Positions 50,898-60,218 of a stretch of DNA of 64,000 bases are shown here, one piece after another. The stretch's first letter is position 1. Each line of letters begins with the position of its first letter. The stretch covers positions 20,569-84,568 of the forward strand of contig MPND01000015.1 in assembly GCA_002238855.1 (NCBI GenBank), in the 5' to 3' direction. The position numbers and the translations under genes were made by a program. Below the pieces are notes generated by a model. The model saw nothing but the letters and a program-made list of their open reading frames with translations. It made no database searches and was not told the DNA's origin. This DNA is from SAR202 cluster bacterium bin90 (lineage in GTDB: Bacteria > Chloroflexota > Dehalococcoidia > Lucifugimonadales > JADFKI01).

Positions 50898-52862
50898 ATG
50901 CCCGAATTAGCCGCCTGGCTGATCCTGTTCCTGCCTCTCGCGTCCTTCGCGCTGATTTCGCTCGTCATTCGACCGTTCGTCGGCGCGCAATCGCAGTCGG
51001 CAGGCTACATTACAATTGCGGCAGTGGGACTCTCATTTGTCTTGTCGCTATGGGCGCTGATTGCCTCGGCAGCATCGCACGGCGAGCTCCACTACCCCGT
51101 CCATTCCTGGATCAGCGCGGGCGAGTTCGACTTCGCCGTGGGCATCCTCATGGACCCGCTCACAGCCATTATGCTTGTCGTCGTTACAGGCGTCAGCCTC
51201 ATGGTGCAAATCTACTCGGTCGGCTACATGCACGGCGACCCCGGTTACGCCCGATACTTCGCCTACATGTCGCTGTTCACCTGCGCCATGCTCGGCCTTG
51301 TGCTCGCAAACAACCTCATCCAGATGTTCGTCTTCTGGGAACTGGTTGGTCTCGGTTCATACCTGCTCATTGGCTTTTGGTTCGACCGCCCAGCAGCAGC
51401 AGCGGCAGCGAAGAAGGCGTTCATTATCACCCGCTTCGCCGACTTCGGATTCCTGCTCGGCATCCTCTACCTGTTCTATAACGGCGACGCGTTCTCCGCA
51501 CAAGGCTTGAACGTCTTCGTAGTCACTGACATCTATCAGGGCATTGAGATGGGACTGCTCGGAGCCGTTGCCGCCCAGTGGATCGCCCTAGGCATCTTCG
51601 CCGGCGCGATGGGCAAGTCCGCCCAGTTCCCGCTCCACACCTGGCTTCCCGACGCAATGGAAGGCCCCACGCCCGTTAGCGCGCTAATCCACGCCGCGAC
51701 GATGGTGGCAGCCGGAGTTTTCCTCGTCGCTCGCTTCTTCCCCGTGTTCGAGCTTTCGATACCGGCCATGAACACCGTGGCAATAATCGGCGGCATCACC
51801 GCAATCTTCGCGGCATCCATGGGCCTCGTGATGAACGACATCAAGCGCGTCCTCGCCTACTCCACCGTCAGCCAGCTCGGTTACATGATGCTCGCACTCG
51901 GTATAGGCGCGTACGGCCCCGCAATCTTCCACCTGTTCACCCACGCCTTCTTCAAGGCTCTATTGTTCCTCGGCTCCGGCAGCGTCAACCACGCCACCGG
52001 AACCTTCGACATGCGGTACATGGGCGGCCTCAGGGTGTCGATGCCCAAGACTTATATAACATTCATCATCGGCAGCCTCAGCCTCGCGGGCATAGTCCCC
52101 CTTGCCGGATTCTGGAGCAAGGACGAAATCCTCAGCCACGCCTTCGGCGGCGGCGATACCGTCAGCTCCATCGTATTCGCACTCGCTCTCATAGCAGCCT
52201 TCATGACGGCGTTCTACATGTTCCGCGCCGTCTTTATGACCTTCCACGGCAACTTCAAGGGCGGTGCCGAGCGAGACCCGGACGCCCACGCCGAGCATCC
52301 CGTAGATGTCCACGAATCTCCGGGTACCATGGTCTGGCCCCTGATAATTCTCGCAGTGCCGGCAGTTGGCGCGGGTATCCTTGCCAATTCCATCTTCGAC
52401 TTGGGAATCATCCCGCCACACTGGATGTCTCATTTCCTCGACTACAACCCGGCCGTCCATGTCGAGACTGCCAAGTTCAACATTCTGATCGCCGCGATCT
52501 CGACAGTGGTCGCGCTCGCAGGCATCGGCCTAGCCTACCTGATGTACATCTCTCGCGCCATCTCGCCTGAAGGCATGGGACGGGCATTCCGCCCCATTCA
52601 CACCCTGCTCTCTCGCAAGTATTTCCTTGACGAACTCTATGAGGACGTCATCGTAAAGCTGGTATTCTATCGCGGCATTTCATACGCGCTGGACTGGGTG
52701 GACAAGTCCGTCGTTGACAAAGTCGCCAATTTCTGCGGATGGCTCGGAGCCAATACCGGCACCGCCATACGACAAGCACAGACCGGCCAGCTTCAGGCTT
52801 ACGGCATGGGCATATCGGTCGGCATACTGATAATTTTTGCGATATTCCTATTCTTGGGCTAA
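50898..52862 (+). CDS. nuoL: NADH-quinone oxidoreductase subunit L
   Basis: 654 aa, about sixteen membrane spans. The antiporter core is present (FVFWELVGLGSYLLIGFW; FPLHTWLPDAMEGPTPVSAL; HLFTHAFFKALLFLGSGS), followed by a long lateral helix and an anchor at the C-terminus. Pumping subunit at the far end of the membrane arm. Confidence 0.95.
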   Translation: MPELAAWLILFLPLASFALISLVIRPFVGAQSQSAGYITIAAVGLSFVLSLWALIASAASHGELHYPVHSWISAGEFDFAVGILMDPLTAIMLVVVTGVSLMVQIYSVGYMHGDPGYARYFAYMSLFTCAMLGLVLANNLIQMFVFWELVGLGSYLLIGFWFDRPAAAAAAKKAFIITRFADFGFLLGILYLFYNGDAFSAQGLNVFVVTDIYQGIEMGLLGAVAAQWIALGIFAGAMGKSAQFPLHTWLPDAMEGPTPVSALIHAATMVAAGVFLVARFFPVFELSIPAMNTVAIIGGITAIFAASMGLVMNDIKRVLAYSTVSQLGYMMLALGIGAYGPAIFHLFTHAFFKALLFLGSGSVNHATGTFDMRYMGGLRVSMPKTYITFIIGSLSLAGIVPLAGFWSKDEILSHAFGGGDTVSSIVFALALIAAFMTAFYMFRAVFMTFHGNFKGGAERDPDAHAEHPVDVHESPGTMVWPLIILAVPAVGAGILANSIFDLGIIPPHWMSHFLDYNPAVHVETAKFNILIAAISTVVALAGIGLAYLMYISRAISPEGMGRAFRPIHTLLSRKYFLDELYEDVIVKLVFYRGISYALDWVDKSVVDKVANFCGWLGANTGTAIRQAQTGQLQAYGMGISVGILIIFAIFLFLG

Positions 52863-52872
52863 ACATCAATTA

Positions 52873-52912
52873 TTCCCTTCCCCTTGACGGGGAAAGATTA
52901 GGGTGGGGGTGG
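52873..52912. repeat. Dispersed palindromic element between nuoL and nuoM
   Basis: CCCTTCCCC-TTGAC-GGGGAAAG hairpin followed by TTAGGGTGGGGGTG. Same family as at 46643. The 96-nt gap contains nothing else apart from the nuoM ribosome site. Confidence 0.75.
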
Positions 52913-52958
52913 AAGACCCCCCTGACACAATCGAATGTCTGAAAACCAGAGGTAAAGT

Positions 52959-54494
52959 TTGGAGTTCACAGGCTTGTTAAGCGCGATAGTGTTCCTGCCA
53001 ATCGCAGGAGCAATCATTATCGCCCTTCTCATCAGAAACTACGCGCAGGCTCGCATCTTTGCGGCAGCCATCGCGGTCGTTGACTTCGTTCTGGCAATCA
53101 TCGCCTTCGCAATCTACGACACAGGCGCAGGCGGCATACAGCTTGTTGACCGCTTCGCCAACTGGATTCCGGGACTAGGCGATGACGGATTCGCCGTTCA
53201 ATACCTGCTCGGCATCGACGGCCTCAGCGCGCCGCTAGTCCTCCTCACAGGCTTGCTCGGCCTCGTCGCCGTCCTCGCCTCATGGCACATCCAGCTCCGC
53301 GTCCGCGAGTACTTCATCTGGCTGCTCGCCCTCCAGACGGGCGTAATGGGCGTCTTCACCTCACTCGACTTCCTGCTCTTCTTCCTCTTCTGGGAGCTTG
53401 AGCTGATTCCGATGTTCTTCCTAATCGCCATCTGGGGCAGCGACCCCAAGAGCAAGCGCGAATACTCGGCGATGAAGTTCCTAATATTCACCATCCTCGG
53501 CAGCGCGTTCATGCTTGTCGGCATTCTGGTGCTCTTCTTCTCCACTGGCACCTTCGACATGACCAAGCTCCCCGATGCCATCCGCGGCGCAAACCTTCTG
53601 CTCCCGGCCGGTGTCGTCTTCGCCCTGCTTTTCGTCGGATTCGCGGTCAAGCTCCCGCTCTGGCCACTTCACACATGGCTCCCCGACGCCCACACCGACG
53701 CGCCCACAGCCGGCAGCGTCATACTCGCGGGCGTCCTGCTAAAGATGGGCGGCTACGGGATGTTCCGCGTATCCGTCAGCATGTTCCCCGAAGTAGCACA
53801 GGACGCCGCTTGGATTTTCGCCGCCGCTGGCGTCATCAATGTCATCTACGGTGCGATTGTCGTTATGCGCCAGACCGACCTCAAGCGCCTCATAGCTTTC
53901 AGCAGTGTCAGCCACATGGGATTCGTCATGATTGGTTTGGCGTCCGTGGTCGGCGTTGGAGGCACTGTGTCTCCGCTCGGTCTCACCGGCGCGGCAATGC
54001 AGATGTTCACGCACGGCACCATAACAGGCTTGCTCTTCCTTCTCGTTGGCATGGTGTACGACAAGGCTCACACCCGCTACATCCCCGACCTCGGCGGGCT
54101 GGCAAAGCGCATGCCCTTCCTCGCAGTAGCCCTTCTCGTAGCCGGACTCGCCTCGCTGGGCTTGCCCGGCACAAGCGGCTTCGTCGCCGAAATACTCATT
54201 TTCCTCGGCGCATTCAAGCCTATGGCAATCCCGACGGCAATTGCGGCATTCGGCGTTGTCCTCGCAGCCGGATACGTCCTCTGGACAATCCAGCGCGTGA
54301 TGTTCGGCCCCATCAAGGAACGCTTCGCCGACATCACCGATGTCTCAGGCATACAGTTGGTGCCCATCGCCCTGCTGGTATTCGCCATTATCGCCGTGGG
54401 CATATTCCCGACTATCATTTCCGACGTCTTCTCCAGCGGCGTCGATCCAATAGCCCAATCGCTGGAACAAGTGGCACAGGCGCGTCTGCCCTGA
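52959..54494 (+). CDS. nuoM: NADH-quinone oxidoreductase subunit M
   Basis: 511 aa, about fourteen spans. It starts at TTG (MEFTGLLSAIVFLP) with AGAGGTAAAG upstream. Core motifs FFLFWELELIPMFFLI, LPLWPLHTWLPDAHTDAPTA and ISVSHMG-like FSSVSHMGFVMIGL. Proton-translocating antiporter-like subunit. Confidence 0.95.
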   Translation: MEFTGLLSAIVFLPIAGAIIIALLIRNYAQARIFAAAIAVVDFVLAIIAFAIYDTGAGGIQLVDRFANWIPGLGDDGFAVQYLLGIDGLSAPLVLLTGLLGLVAVLASWHIQLRVREYFIWLLALQTGVMGVFTSLDFLLFFLFWELELIPMFFLIAIWGSDPKSKREYSAMKFLIFTILGSAFMLVGILVLFFSTGTFDMTKLPDAIRGANLLLPAGVVFALLFVGFAVKLPLWPLHTWLPDAHTDAPTAGSVILAGVLLKMGGYGMFRVSVSMFPEVAQDAAWIFAAAGVINVIYGAIVVMRQTDLKRLIAFSSVSHMGFVMIGLASVVGVGGTVSPLGLTGAAMQMFTHGTITGLLFLLVGMVYDKAHTRYIPDLGGLAKRMPFLAVALLVAGLASLGLPGTSGFVAEILIFLGAFKPMAIPTAIAAFGVVLAAGYVLWTIQRVMFGPIKERFADITDVSGIQLVPIALLVFAIIAVGIFPTIISDVFSSGVDPIAQSLEQVAQARLP

Positions 54495-54522
54495 ACCGAG
54501 TTAAGAACTATCGGAGTACCGG

Positions 54523-56016
54523 ATGTCAGTTAATGACCTATATCTGCTAGCCCCCGAGCTAAGCCTCGTTGCACTCGCGGCCCTGCTGGTGCTGGTGGAT
54601 CTGGTCGTCCGAAACAAGACCGTGCTGCCCATCCTGGCGGTGCTGGGACTAGCAGTCCCCCTGATCTTCAGCCTGATGCTCTGGTTCAACCTGTCCGGCG
54701 ACTCGGAACCGATGCCCGGCCTCTTCAACACGCTCGTCGTCGACAAGTTCAGCCTATTCTTCAAGTTCCTGTTACTCGCCTCTGCAGGCGTGGTCATACT
54801 CTCGTCCACCGACTATGTGAAGAAGTTCGCCCGCTTCCAGGCAGAATACTATGCCCTCGTGCTATTCGCCACGACAGGCATGATGCTCCTCGCATCCACC
54901 ACCGAACTCATCACAATCTACATTTCGCTCGAACTTACCGCCCTGCCCATAGCGGCACTGGCAGCATTCATGAGGGACGCCCGCTCCACCGAGTCCGGGA
55001 TGAAGTTCCTCATCCTCAGCGCCATCAGCTCCGCGGTCCTGCTCTACGGCATGGTCATCGTGTACGGCTTCACCGGCAGCACTTCCCTGCCAGAGATCGC
55101 GCAGCAAATCTCAGCCCTCGACCTCAGCGGCGGCACCCCCTTCGGCAGCAGTGCCCTGATGTTCGGCATCGTCCTGATGATCGCCGGCTTCGGCTTCAAG
55201 GTTGCCAGCGTCCCCTTCCAGATGTGGGCGCCCGACGTGTACGAAGGCGCTCCCACGCCCATAACGCAGTTCCTCTCCGTGGCAAGCAAGGCGGCAGGCT
55301 TCGCCGTAATCCTCCGCGTCTTCTACATCGCCTTCCCCGCGGACACTCTCAGCCTCGACTGGAGCGCCACCTTCGCCGTACTCAGCGCACTCTCGATGAC
55401 CATCGGCAACTTGGTCGCCATCCGCCAGGACAACATCAAGCGCATGATGGGCTACAGCACCATCGCTCACGCCGGTTACATCCTTGTCGGACTCGCCGCA
55501 GTCGCCGCCCGCACACCCGGCGCGGATGGCACCATAGGCCCGTCCGGCGTTCTGTTCTACCTTGGCGGCTTCGCGGCAACCAACCTCGCGGCGTTCTCCG
55601 TCATCATCGCCATCTCCAACCGCATCAACAGCGACCAAATCGACGACTACGCTGGTATGGTGCGCCGCGCCCCCATCCTCGCCACCGTCCTCGCCCTATC
55701 TATGATATCGCTCACCGGCATCCCGCCCGCGGTAGGCTTCTGGGCGAAAATCTACCTCTTCGGCGCCGCAGTCGAGGCAAACCTCGAATGGCTAGTCGTC
55801 ATCGGCGTGATCAACAGCGTCGTCTCAGCCTACTACTACCTGCGCGTCGTAAAGGCGATGTTCCTCTCCGAACCCGCCTCGGACGAGCGCGTTGCCTTCC
55901 CCCTGCCCATGCAGCTCGCAGTAGCAATAGGCTTCATCGGCACTCTCCTTTTCGGCATATACCCCACACCCCTCCTCAACCTCGCACGGTCCGCCGCCGG
56001 CGTCCTGCTATCATAA
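54523..56016 (+). CDS. nuoN: NADH-quinone oxidoreductase subunit N
   Basis: 497 aa, about fourteen spans. Motifs: TIYISLELTALPIAAL, FKVASVPFQMWAPDVYEGAPTP, IKRMMGYSTIAHAGYIL. Last gene of the complex I set; no nuoE, nuoF or nuoG follows. Confidence 0.95.
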   Translation: MSVNDLYLLAPELSLVALAALLVLVDLVVRNKTVLPILAVLGLAVPLIFSLMLWFNLSGDSEPMPGLFNTLVVDKFSLFFKFLLLASAGVVILSSTDYVKKFARFQAEYYALVLFATTGMMLLASTTELITIYISLELTALPIAALAAFMRDARSTESGMKFLILSAISSAVLLYGMVIVYGFTGSTSLPEIAQQISALDLSGGTPFGSSALMFGIVLMIAGFGFKVASVPFQMWAPDVYEGAPTPITQFLSVASKAAGFAVILRVFYIAFPADTLSLDWSATFAVLSALSMTIGNLVAIRQDNIKRMMGYSTIAHAGYILVGLAAVAARTPGADGTIGPSGVLFYLGGFAATNLAAFSVIIAISNRINSDQIDDYAGMVRRAPILATVLALSMISLTGIPPAVGFWAKIYLFGAAVEANLEWLVVIGVINSVVSAYYYLRVVKAMFLSEPASDERVAFPLPMQLAVAIGFIGTLLFGIYPTPLLNLARSAAGVLLS

Positions 56017-56030
56017 CTAGCGCCAATTTA

Positions 56031-56066
56031 TCCCTTTCCCTCGAAGCGGGTGAAGGTTAGCATGAG
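56031..56066. repeat. Degenerate dispersed palindromic element between nuoN and nadK
   Basis: CCCTTTCCCTCGAAGCGGGTGAAGGTTAG-like sequence, a weaker copy of the element at 46643. It is followed at 56089 by CCATCCTGTCC, as the element at 43692 is. Confidence 0.55.
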
Positions 56067-56120
56067 GATAGGCAAGATTCGTAAGTCCCCATCCTGTCCG
56101 GCCATGTCAGGTTCGATAAA

Positions 56121-57014
56121 ATGACCACACCCAGTCAAATCGGCTTCGTGTACAACGCCCAGCACCCCACGGCGTTGCAGATGACCGAAGCCGTCATGAA
56201 TTCCCTCGATCTCGGTGAAAACTGCTGGATGGTCGCCGCCGAAAACCTCGACGACATGCGCCCCCGCATGCACGACACACGCTTCATCGTCGTTGCAGGC
56301 GGCGATGGCACCATCCTACGAGTAGTCCGCACCATCTTCGAATACGGCGTCCCTCTCGTCGGCATCAACATGGGCAGGGTCGGCTTCATGGCAGAGCTGC
56401 AGGTCCATGAGGCGATGGAGGAACTCCCCGGCTACCTCAACGGCAGCGCACGCCTCGAAGAGCGCATGATGCTCGAAGTGAGCGTCAGGCACGCCGACGA
56501 ACAGGAACCCTACCTGACACTCCACGCCCTCAACGATGTCGTTGTCGGCAGGGGCGGCTCAGCAAGACTACTCGACATCCTGGCAACCATCGACGGCGTC
56601 ATCCTCACCAGCTACCGATCCGACGCGGTCATCGTATCTACCGCGACCGGCAGCACAGGTTACGCCCTCTCGGCAGGCGGCCCCATAATGTCCCCCGAAA
56701 CGATGGCTATGCTCATACAACCCGTAGCCGCCCACACCGGGCTGCGCAGCGGCTTGATCCTCCCCGACAACACCGAGCTTGAACTCCAGGCAAGCGATAA
56801 GCACGAAGCCCTGCTGAGCGTGGACGGCTTCAGGGACACCATGCTCCACGGCGAAGACCGCGTGTTCATCCGCAAGAGCGCCTACTCGACTCGCTTCCTG
56901 CGCCGTCACGCGCCCACCGCGTTCTACGCCGCGCTCACACGACGCACCCTCGGCATGGACACGCCCTCATACAGCCCGCCGCCCGGTTCAAATGCCCCCG
57001 ATTCCGAAAGGTAA
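56121..57014 (+). CDS. nadK: NAD kinase
   Basis: 297 aa. GGDGT motif at 60-64 (substrate and phosphate binding), INMGRVGFMAEL after it, and the conserved TATGSTGYALSAGGPI in the beta domain. It makes NADP+ from NAD+ with ATP or polyphosphate. The C-terminus has a 20-residue Pro/Ser tail. It follows nuoN by 104 nt and is 5 nt before the NUDIX gene. Confidence 0.93.
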   Translation: MTTPSQIGFVYNAQHPTALQMTEAVMNSLDLGENCWMVAAENLDDMRPRMHDTRFIVVAGGDGTILRVVRTIFEYGVPLVGINMGRVGFMAELQVHEAMEELPGYLNGSARLEERMMLEVSVRHADEQEPYLTLHALNDVVVGRGGSARLLDILATIDGVILTSYRSDAVIVSTATGSTGYALSAGGPIMSPETMAMLIQPVAAHTGLRSGLILPDNTELELQASDKHEALLSVDGFRDTMLHGEDRVFIRKSAYSTRFLRRHAPTAFYAALTRRTLGMDTPSYSPPPGSNAPDSER

Positions 57015-57019
57015 GCCGA

Positions 57020-57553
57020 ATGCAGCCCGAAGAGCAGATATCCTCACGCGAAATATACGAAGGCAGAATCATCAACGTCCGCGTTGACGACATCCTGATG
57101 CGAAATGGCAACACATCCGTCCGCGAGGTCGTTGACCACGCAAACGCAGTCGTAATCTGCCCCATAGACGACGATGGCAATGTCCACCTAGTCCGCCAGT
57201 TCCGCTACGCCGCAAAGGAGACCCTTCTGGAATGCCCCGCAGGTCTCGTCGAGGAAGGCGAGGACCCCGACGACTGCGCCCAGCGCGAACTCGCCGAAGA
57301 GATTGGCTACGCATCCCGCAACCTCCGCATCCTCGGCGGCTTCTGGTCATCACCGGGATTCTGCACCGAGTTCATGTACGCATACCTCGCCAAAGACCTC
57401 ATCCCCCGCAGCCTGCAGGCAGATGACGACGAAGACATCCAGGTCGAGAAAGTACCCCTCTCCCGCATCCAGCAACTCATTCGCCTCGGCGAAATCCAGG
57501 ACGCCAAGAGCATCGCAGTCCTCCTCATGGCAACCTGCATCTTCGACGCCTAG
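57020..57553 (+). CDS. NUDIX hydrolase, ADP-ribose pyrophosphatase-like
   Basis: 177 aa. NUDIX box at 75-97: G75, E81, R89-E90, E93-E94, G96. The substrate strand VVICPIDDDGNVHLVRQFRYA and the FCTEFMYAYLAKDL segment are typical of ADP-ribose pyrophosphatases (NudF group). It would turn ADP-ribose into AMP and ribose 5-phosphate, which fits beside NAD kinase. Confidence 0.9.
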   Translation: MQPEEQISSREIYEGRIINVRVDDILMRNGNTSVREVVDHANAVVICPIDDDGNVHLVRQFRYAAKETLLECPAGLVEEGEDPDDCAQRELAEEIGYASRNLRILGGFWSSPGFCTEFMYAYLAKDLIPRSLQADDDEDIQVEKVPLSRIQQLIRLGEIQDAKSIAVLLMATCIFDA

Positions 57554-57730
57554 CCACATCACCCGCTCAATAGCCACTCCCGCCAAGGCAAGATCCGCAC
57601 GACTTTCCCGCGGTGCCGTTCCGCGCCCTAATTCGCTGCGTCGCGCCTTTGAAACCTCTCGACATACTGGTAAACTGACGCATCAAGACACCAATCAGCT
57701 TACACGCAGAAAACTTCACGGAGGAACCAC

Positions 57731-59089
57731 ATGCCATCTCTCGAAGAACTATTCGCGCAAGTTGACGCACAGCGAGAAGAAATCATCGCACTCGAGCAAG
57801 CTCTCGTCCGCATCCCATCCGTCAACTCAGGCTTCATGCCCACGGGCGACGAGACACCGGTATGCGAATACATCCGCGACTGGCTCGCCGAGGACGGCAT
57901 CCAGTCCGAAATCCTCGGGCGCACCCCCGAACGCGGCAACATCATCGCCCGCATCGAGGGCACCAACTCCGACGCCGGCCTGATGTTCATGTCCCACACA
58001 GACGTCGTCCCCGTTGAAGAAGAGGAAAAGTGGCGCTTCCCTCCATTCAGCGCAACCATCGCCGACGGACGTATCTACGGACGCGGCGCATCAGACTGCA
58101 AGGGCTTGCTCACCGCGCAGCTCTACGCCATGCGCCTCCTCGTTCGCAACGGAATCCAGCTCGAAGACAGCCTGATCCTCTGCTCCGGCGCCGACGAAGA
58201 GCATGGCGGACGCTACGGCTTCGGCTGGCTGGCGGATAATCACGCTGACAAGATCCGCGCCCCCTTCGCAGTCAACGAAGGTGGCGGAACGCCAATTGAT
58301 TCCCCCAGCGGTCTCACATACTTACTCGGCACGGGCGAAAAGGGACGCCTCCAGGTCGAAATCGAGGTGAAAGGCGTCAGTTCTCACGCATCCGTTCCCT
58401 GGCAGGGCACCAACGCACTCTACACCCTGCAGCGCGTACTGCAACGCATCGAGGCATACGAGCCCGAGCGCGACACCGAGACAAGCCTTTTCGACCACCT
58501 ATCAGCCTTCGCCATCGAGCACAAGCCCTCCGCGGAAAACGTCGACGAAATCATCGCAGAAGTCGAGACTGAAAACCCGCGCTTCGCCTCTATGATGCGC
58601 GCGCTGTCACGCATGACCCTGACCCCCACTATGATCACGGGCGGCATCAAGTCCAACAGCGTCCCCGAATCCATCCGCCTCACGTGCGACGTCCGCACGC
58701 TCCCCCACCAGAGCGACGACTATCTCCGTGAGCAATTGGATTCCATCCTGGAAGGCATCCCGAACACCACCTACGAGATCGACTACATGGCAGTCCCCAA
58801 CTCCTCCTCATTCGACACAGACTTGGGCAGGAGCGTTCAGAGAGCCACAGCAGCCGCGCTCGGCATAGACGACATCCAGTGGGTCCCCGCGATCAGCACC
58901 GGATTCACCGACTCACGCTTCACCCGTCCGCTAGGCACCGTAACTTACGGCTTCAACGGCTCCCACCCCGACGACGACCCCATGCTAAGCCGCGCCCACG
59001 GCACTGACGAGTCCATCGGCATCAGCAGCCTCATCAGCGGCACCAAGATAATGCTAGCCTTAGCCATCGACATCCTCAACGGCAAGTAA
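57731..59089 (+). CDS. M20/M25/M40-family metallopeptidase
   Basis: 452 aa. Di-zinc site: H89 and D91 (SHTDVVP), D122 (GRGASDCKG), E156-E157 (SGADEEHGG), later His in the C-terminal RAHGTDESIGI. Lid domain between about 195 and 330. ArgE/DapE/CPG2-like enzymes hydrolyse N-acylated amino acids or dipeptides in the cytosol. Degenerate copies of its last 30 to 50 codons are found at 59369, 59923 and 61004. Confidence 0.9.
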   Translation: MPSLEELFAQVDAQREEIIALEQALVRIPSVNSGFMPTGDETPVCEYIRDWLAEDGIQSEILGRTPERGNIIARIEGTNSDAGLMFMSHTDVVPVEEEEKWRFPPFSATIADGRIYGRGASDCKGLLTAQLYAMRLLVRNGIQLEDSLILCSGADEEHGGRYGFGWLADNHADKIRAPFAVNEGGGTPIDSPSGLTYLLGTGEKGRLQVEIEVKGVSSHASVPWQGTNALYTLQRVLQRIEAYEPERDTETSLFDHLSAFAIEHKPSAENVDEIIAEVETENPRFASMMRALSRMTLTPTMITGGIKSNSVPESIRLTCDVRTLPHQSDDYLREQLDSILEGIPNTTYEIDYMAVPNSSSFDTDLGRSVQRATAAALGIDDIQWVPAISTGFTDSRFTRPLGTVTYGFNGSHPDDDPMLSRAHGTDESIGISSLISGTKIMLALAIDILNGK

Positions 59090-59104
59090 AAGACGCTTGC
59101 AAAA

Positions 59105-59145
59105 GTCCCTTCCCCCTCGACGGGGGAAGGTTAGGATTGGGGGTG
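59105..59145. repeat. Dispersed palindromic element after the peptidase gene
   Basis: TCCCTTCCCCCTCGA and CGGGGGAAGG form a nearly perfect hairpin, followed by TTAGGATTGGGGGTG. It occupies most of the 73-nt gap before the small protein gene. Confidence 0.75.
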
Positions 59146-59162
59146 CAGAATTGACAGCGCCA

Positions 59163-59366
59163 ATGAAATACGTCGTCTGTGTCAAAAATGAAGACTACCC
59201 TGCCTCGCTCGAAGTCGGCAAAATCTATCGAACCCTGCCCGATGTTGCCGCCAAGCACAGCTTGATTCGCATCCTGGACGAATCCGGAGAAGACTACCTA
59301 TATCCCGACGCATTCTTCCTGCCAATCAAACTGACCGCCGAAATAGAAGAAGCCCTTTCCTACTAA
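59163..59366 (+). CDS. Small protein of unknown function
   Basis: 67 aa from the ATG of MKYVVCVKNEDYP; codons before it belong to the palindromic element. Pattern YPASLEVGKIYRTLPD..AAKHSLIRILDESGEDYLYPDAFF looks like a small beta barrel with an SH3-like or plug-like fold. No signal peptide or cysteine pair. A decayed second copy lies at 59708-59908, so the gene was once part of a duplicated unit. Confidence 0.75.
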   Translation: MKYVVCVKNEDYPASLEVGKIYRTLPDVAAKHSLIRILDESGEDYLYPDAFFLPIKLTAEIEEALSY

Positions 59367-59368
59367 GC

Positions 59369-59473
59369 CGCCTCCACGGCACCGACGAGTCCATCGGCAT
59401 CAACAGCCTAATCAGCGGCAAGAAAATAAATCCAGCCCTTGCCATCGAGGTCTTGGGAGAAAAAATAGACTAA
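59369..59473 (+). pseudogene. Decayed copy of the M20 peptidase C-terminus (unit B)
   Basis: Read in one frame it gives LHGTDESIGINSLISGKK then NPALAIEVLGEKID and a stop. The intact gene has AHGTDESIGISSLISGTK, MLALAIDILNGK and a stop. It begins right after the stop of the small protein gene and has no start codon. Confidence 0.85.
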
Positions 59474-59490
59474 GAGCCATTCACCAATCC

Positions 59491-59518
59491 CGTCATTCCC
59501 GCGCAAGCGGGAATCCAG
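59491..59518. repeat. Short palindromic intergenic repeat
   Basis: ATTCCCGC and GCGGGAAT form a perfect 8-bp stem closed by GCAA, with CGTC before and CCAG after. This matches a sequence scattered in many bacterial genomes. A rough relative is at 61146-61168 (TACGATTTCCGCGCAGACGG). Confidence 0.75.
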
Positions 59519-59707
59519 GAAGCGCTAATTACAACGTTTCTGCGCATTGTCTTCCTGCCATAGCGTTCCCACCAATTGTCACTCAGAAAGCAGCGCAGCG
59601 TAGTGAAGAACCTAAATTCCTCACTCCCCAGCCAGTCTACGACTGAAGCTACCTGCCGTCTTTGATTGGTACAGAACAGACAAACGCTAGAGTTGAATAA
59701 ACCAGTT

Positions 59708-59908
59708 GTGACTTATCCTGTCTGTATCAAAGTGACGAATTTCCTGCATCGCTCGAAACAGGTAAGATCTTTAAATTGATGCCCGACACCGCTGCCGCAA
59801 AGCACAGTCCGCGTCATAGACGAGTCCGCAGAAGACTATTGCTATCCCAGCGCGTACTTAATTCCTGTCCGGCTTAACGCTGAGTCAGTAAGAACGCTCC
59901 CATACTGA
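59708..59908 (+). pseudogene. Decayed copy of the 67-aa small protein
   Basis: Segments in three frames give VTYPVCIK, SDEFPASLETGKIFKLMPDTA and VIDESAEDYCYPSAYLIPVRL, ending TLPY and a stop. The intact protein has MKYVVCVK, NEDYPASLEVGKIYRTLPD, ILDESGEDYLYPDAFFLPIKL and ALSY. At least two frameshifts are needed to join them, so it is not translated as a whole. Confidence 0.8.
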
Positions 59909-59922
59909 CCTGCTCCCACTAC

Positions 59923-59976
59923 ACTAAGATGGCGCTCGCCGTCGCCATCAACGGCCTCCTTGGAATCATAGACTAG
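59923..59976 (+). pseudogene. Second decayed peptidase tail (unit C)
   Basis: The frame TKMALAVAING, then LLGIID and a stop, corresponds to TKIMLALAIDILNG of the peptidase. Its ending (LG..ID-stop) is closer to unit B than to the intact gene, so unit C probably came from a unit-B-like copy. Confidence 0.7.
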
Positions 59977-60218
59977 CTTTGAGCTTCCATTCTTGACGTA
60001 ATTCCGTACCGCGAAAGTCACTAATAGTTCGAAACAGACCATTGTCGCCGCGAATCCGCTTGCCATGACTGCCCTTAAGATGCTCCCGGCTTCCGTTTTA
60101 CATCATCTCTGGTTGCGTCAGATTGCCCAACTTAGCCTTCCTACTGGTCGAGATGAAACGGTACCGCTGAGCGAAGAAGATGTTACTGACTTGCTCTTAA
60201 CTCCCCACTTAGAAAATA
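59977..60218. other. Gene-free stretch after the decayed copies
   Basis: About 240 nt in which I recognise no gene, RNA or clear remnant. The base composition is more AT-rich than the coding regions. Confidence 0.5.

Noticed and set aside
59842..60066. 74-codon frame on the minus strand
   Set aside because: It covers the end of the decayed small-protein copy and peptidase tail unit C, both read in the other direction; no support as a gene.
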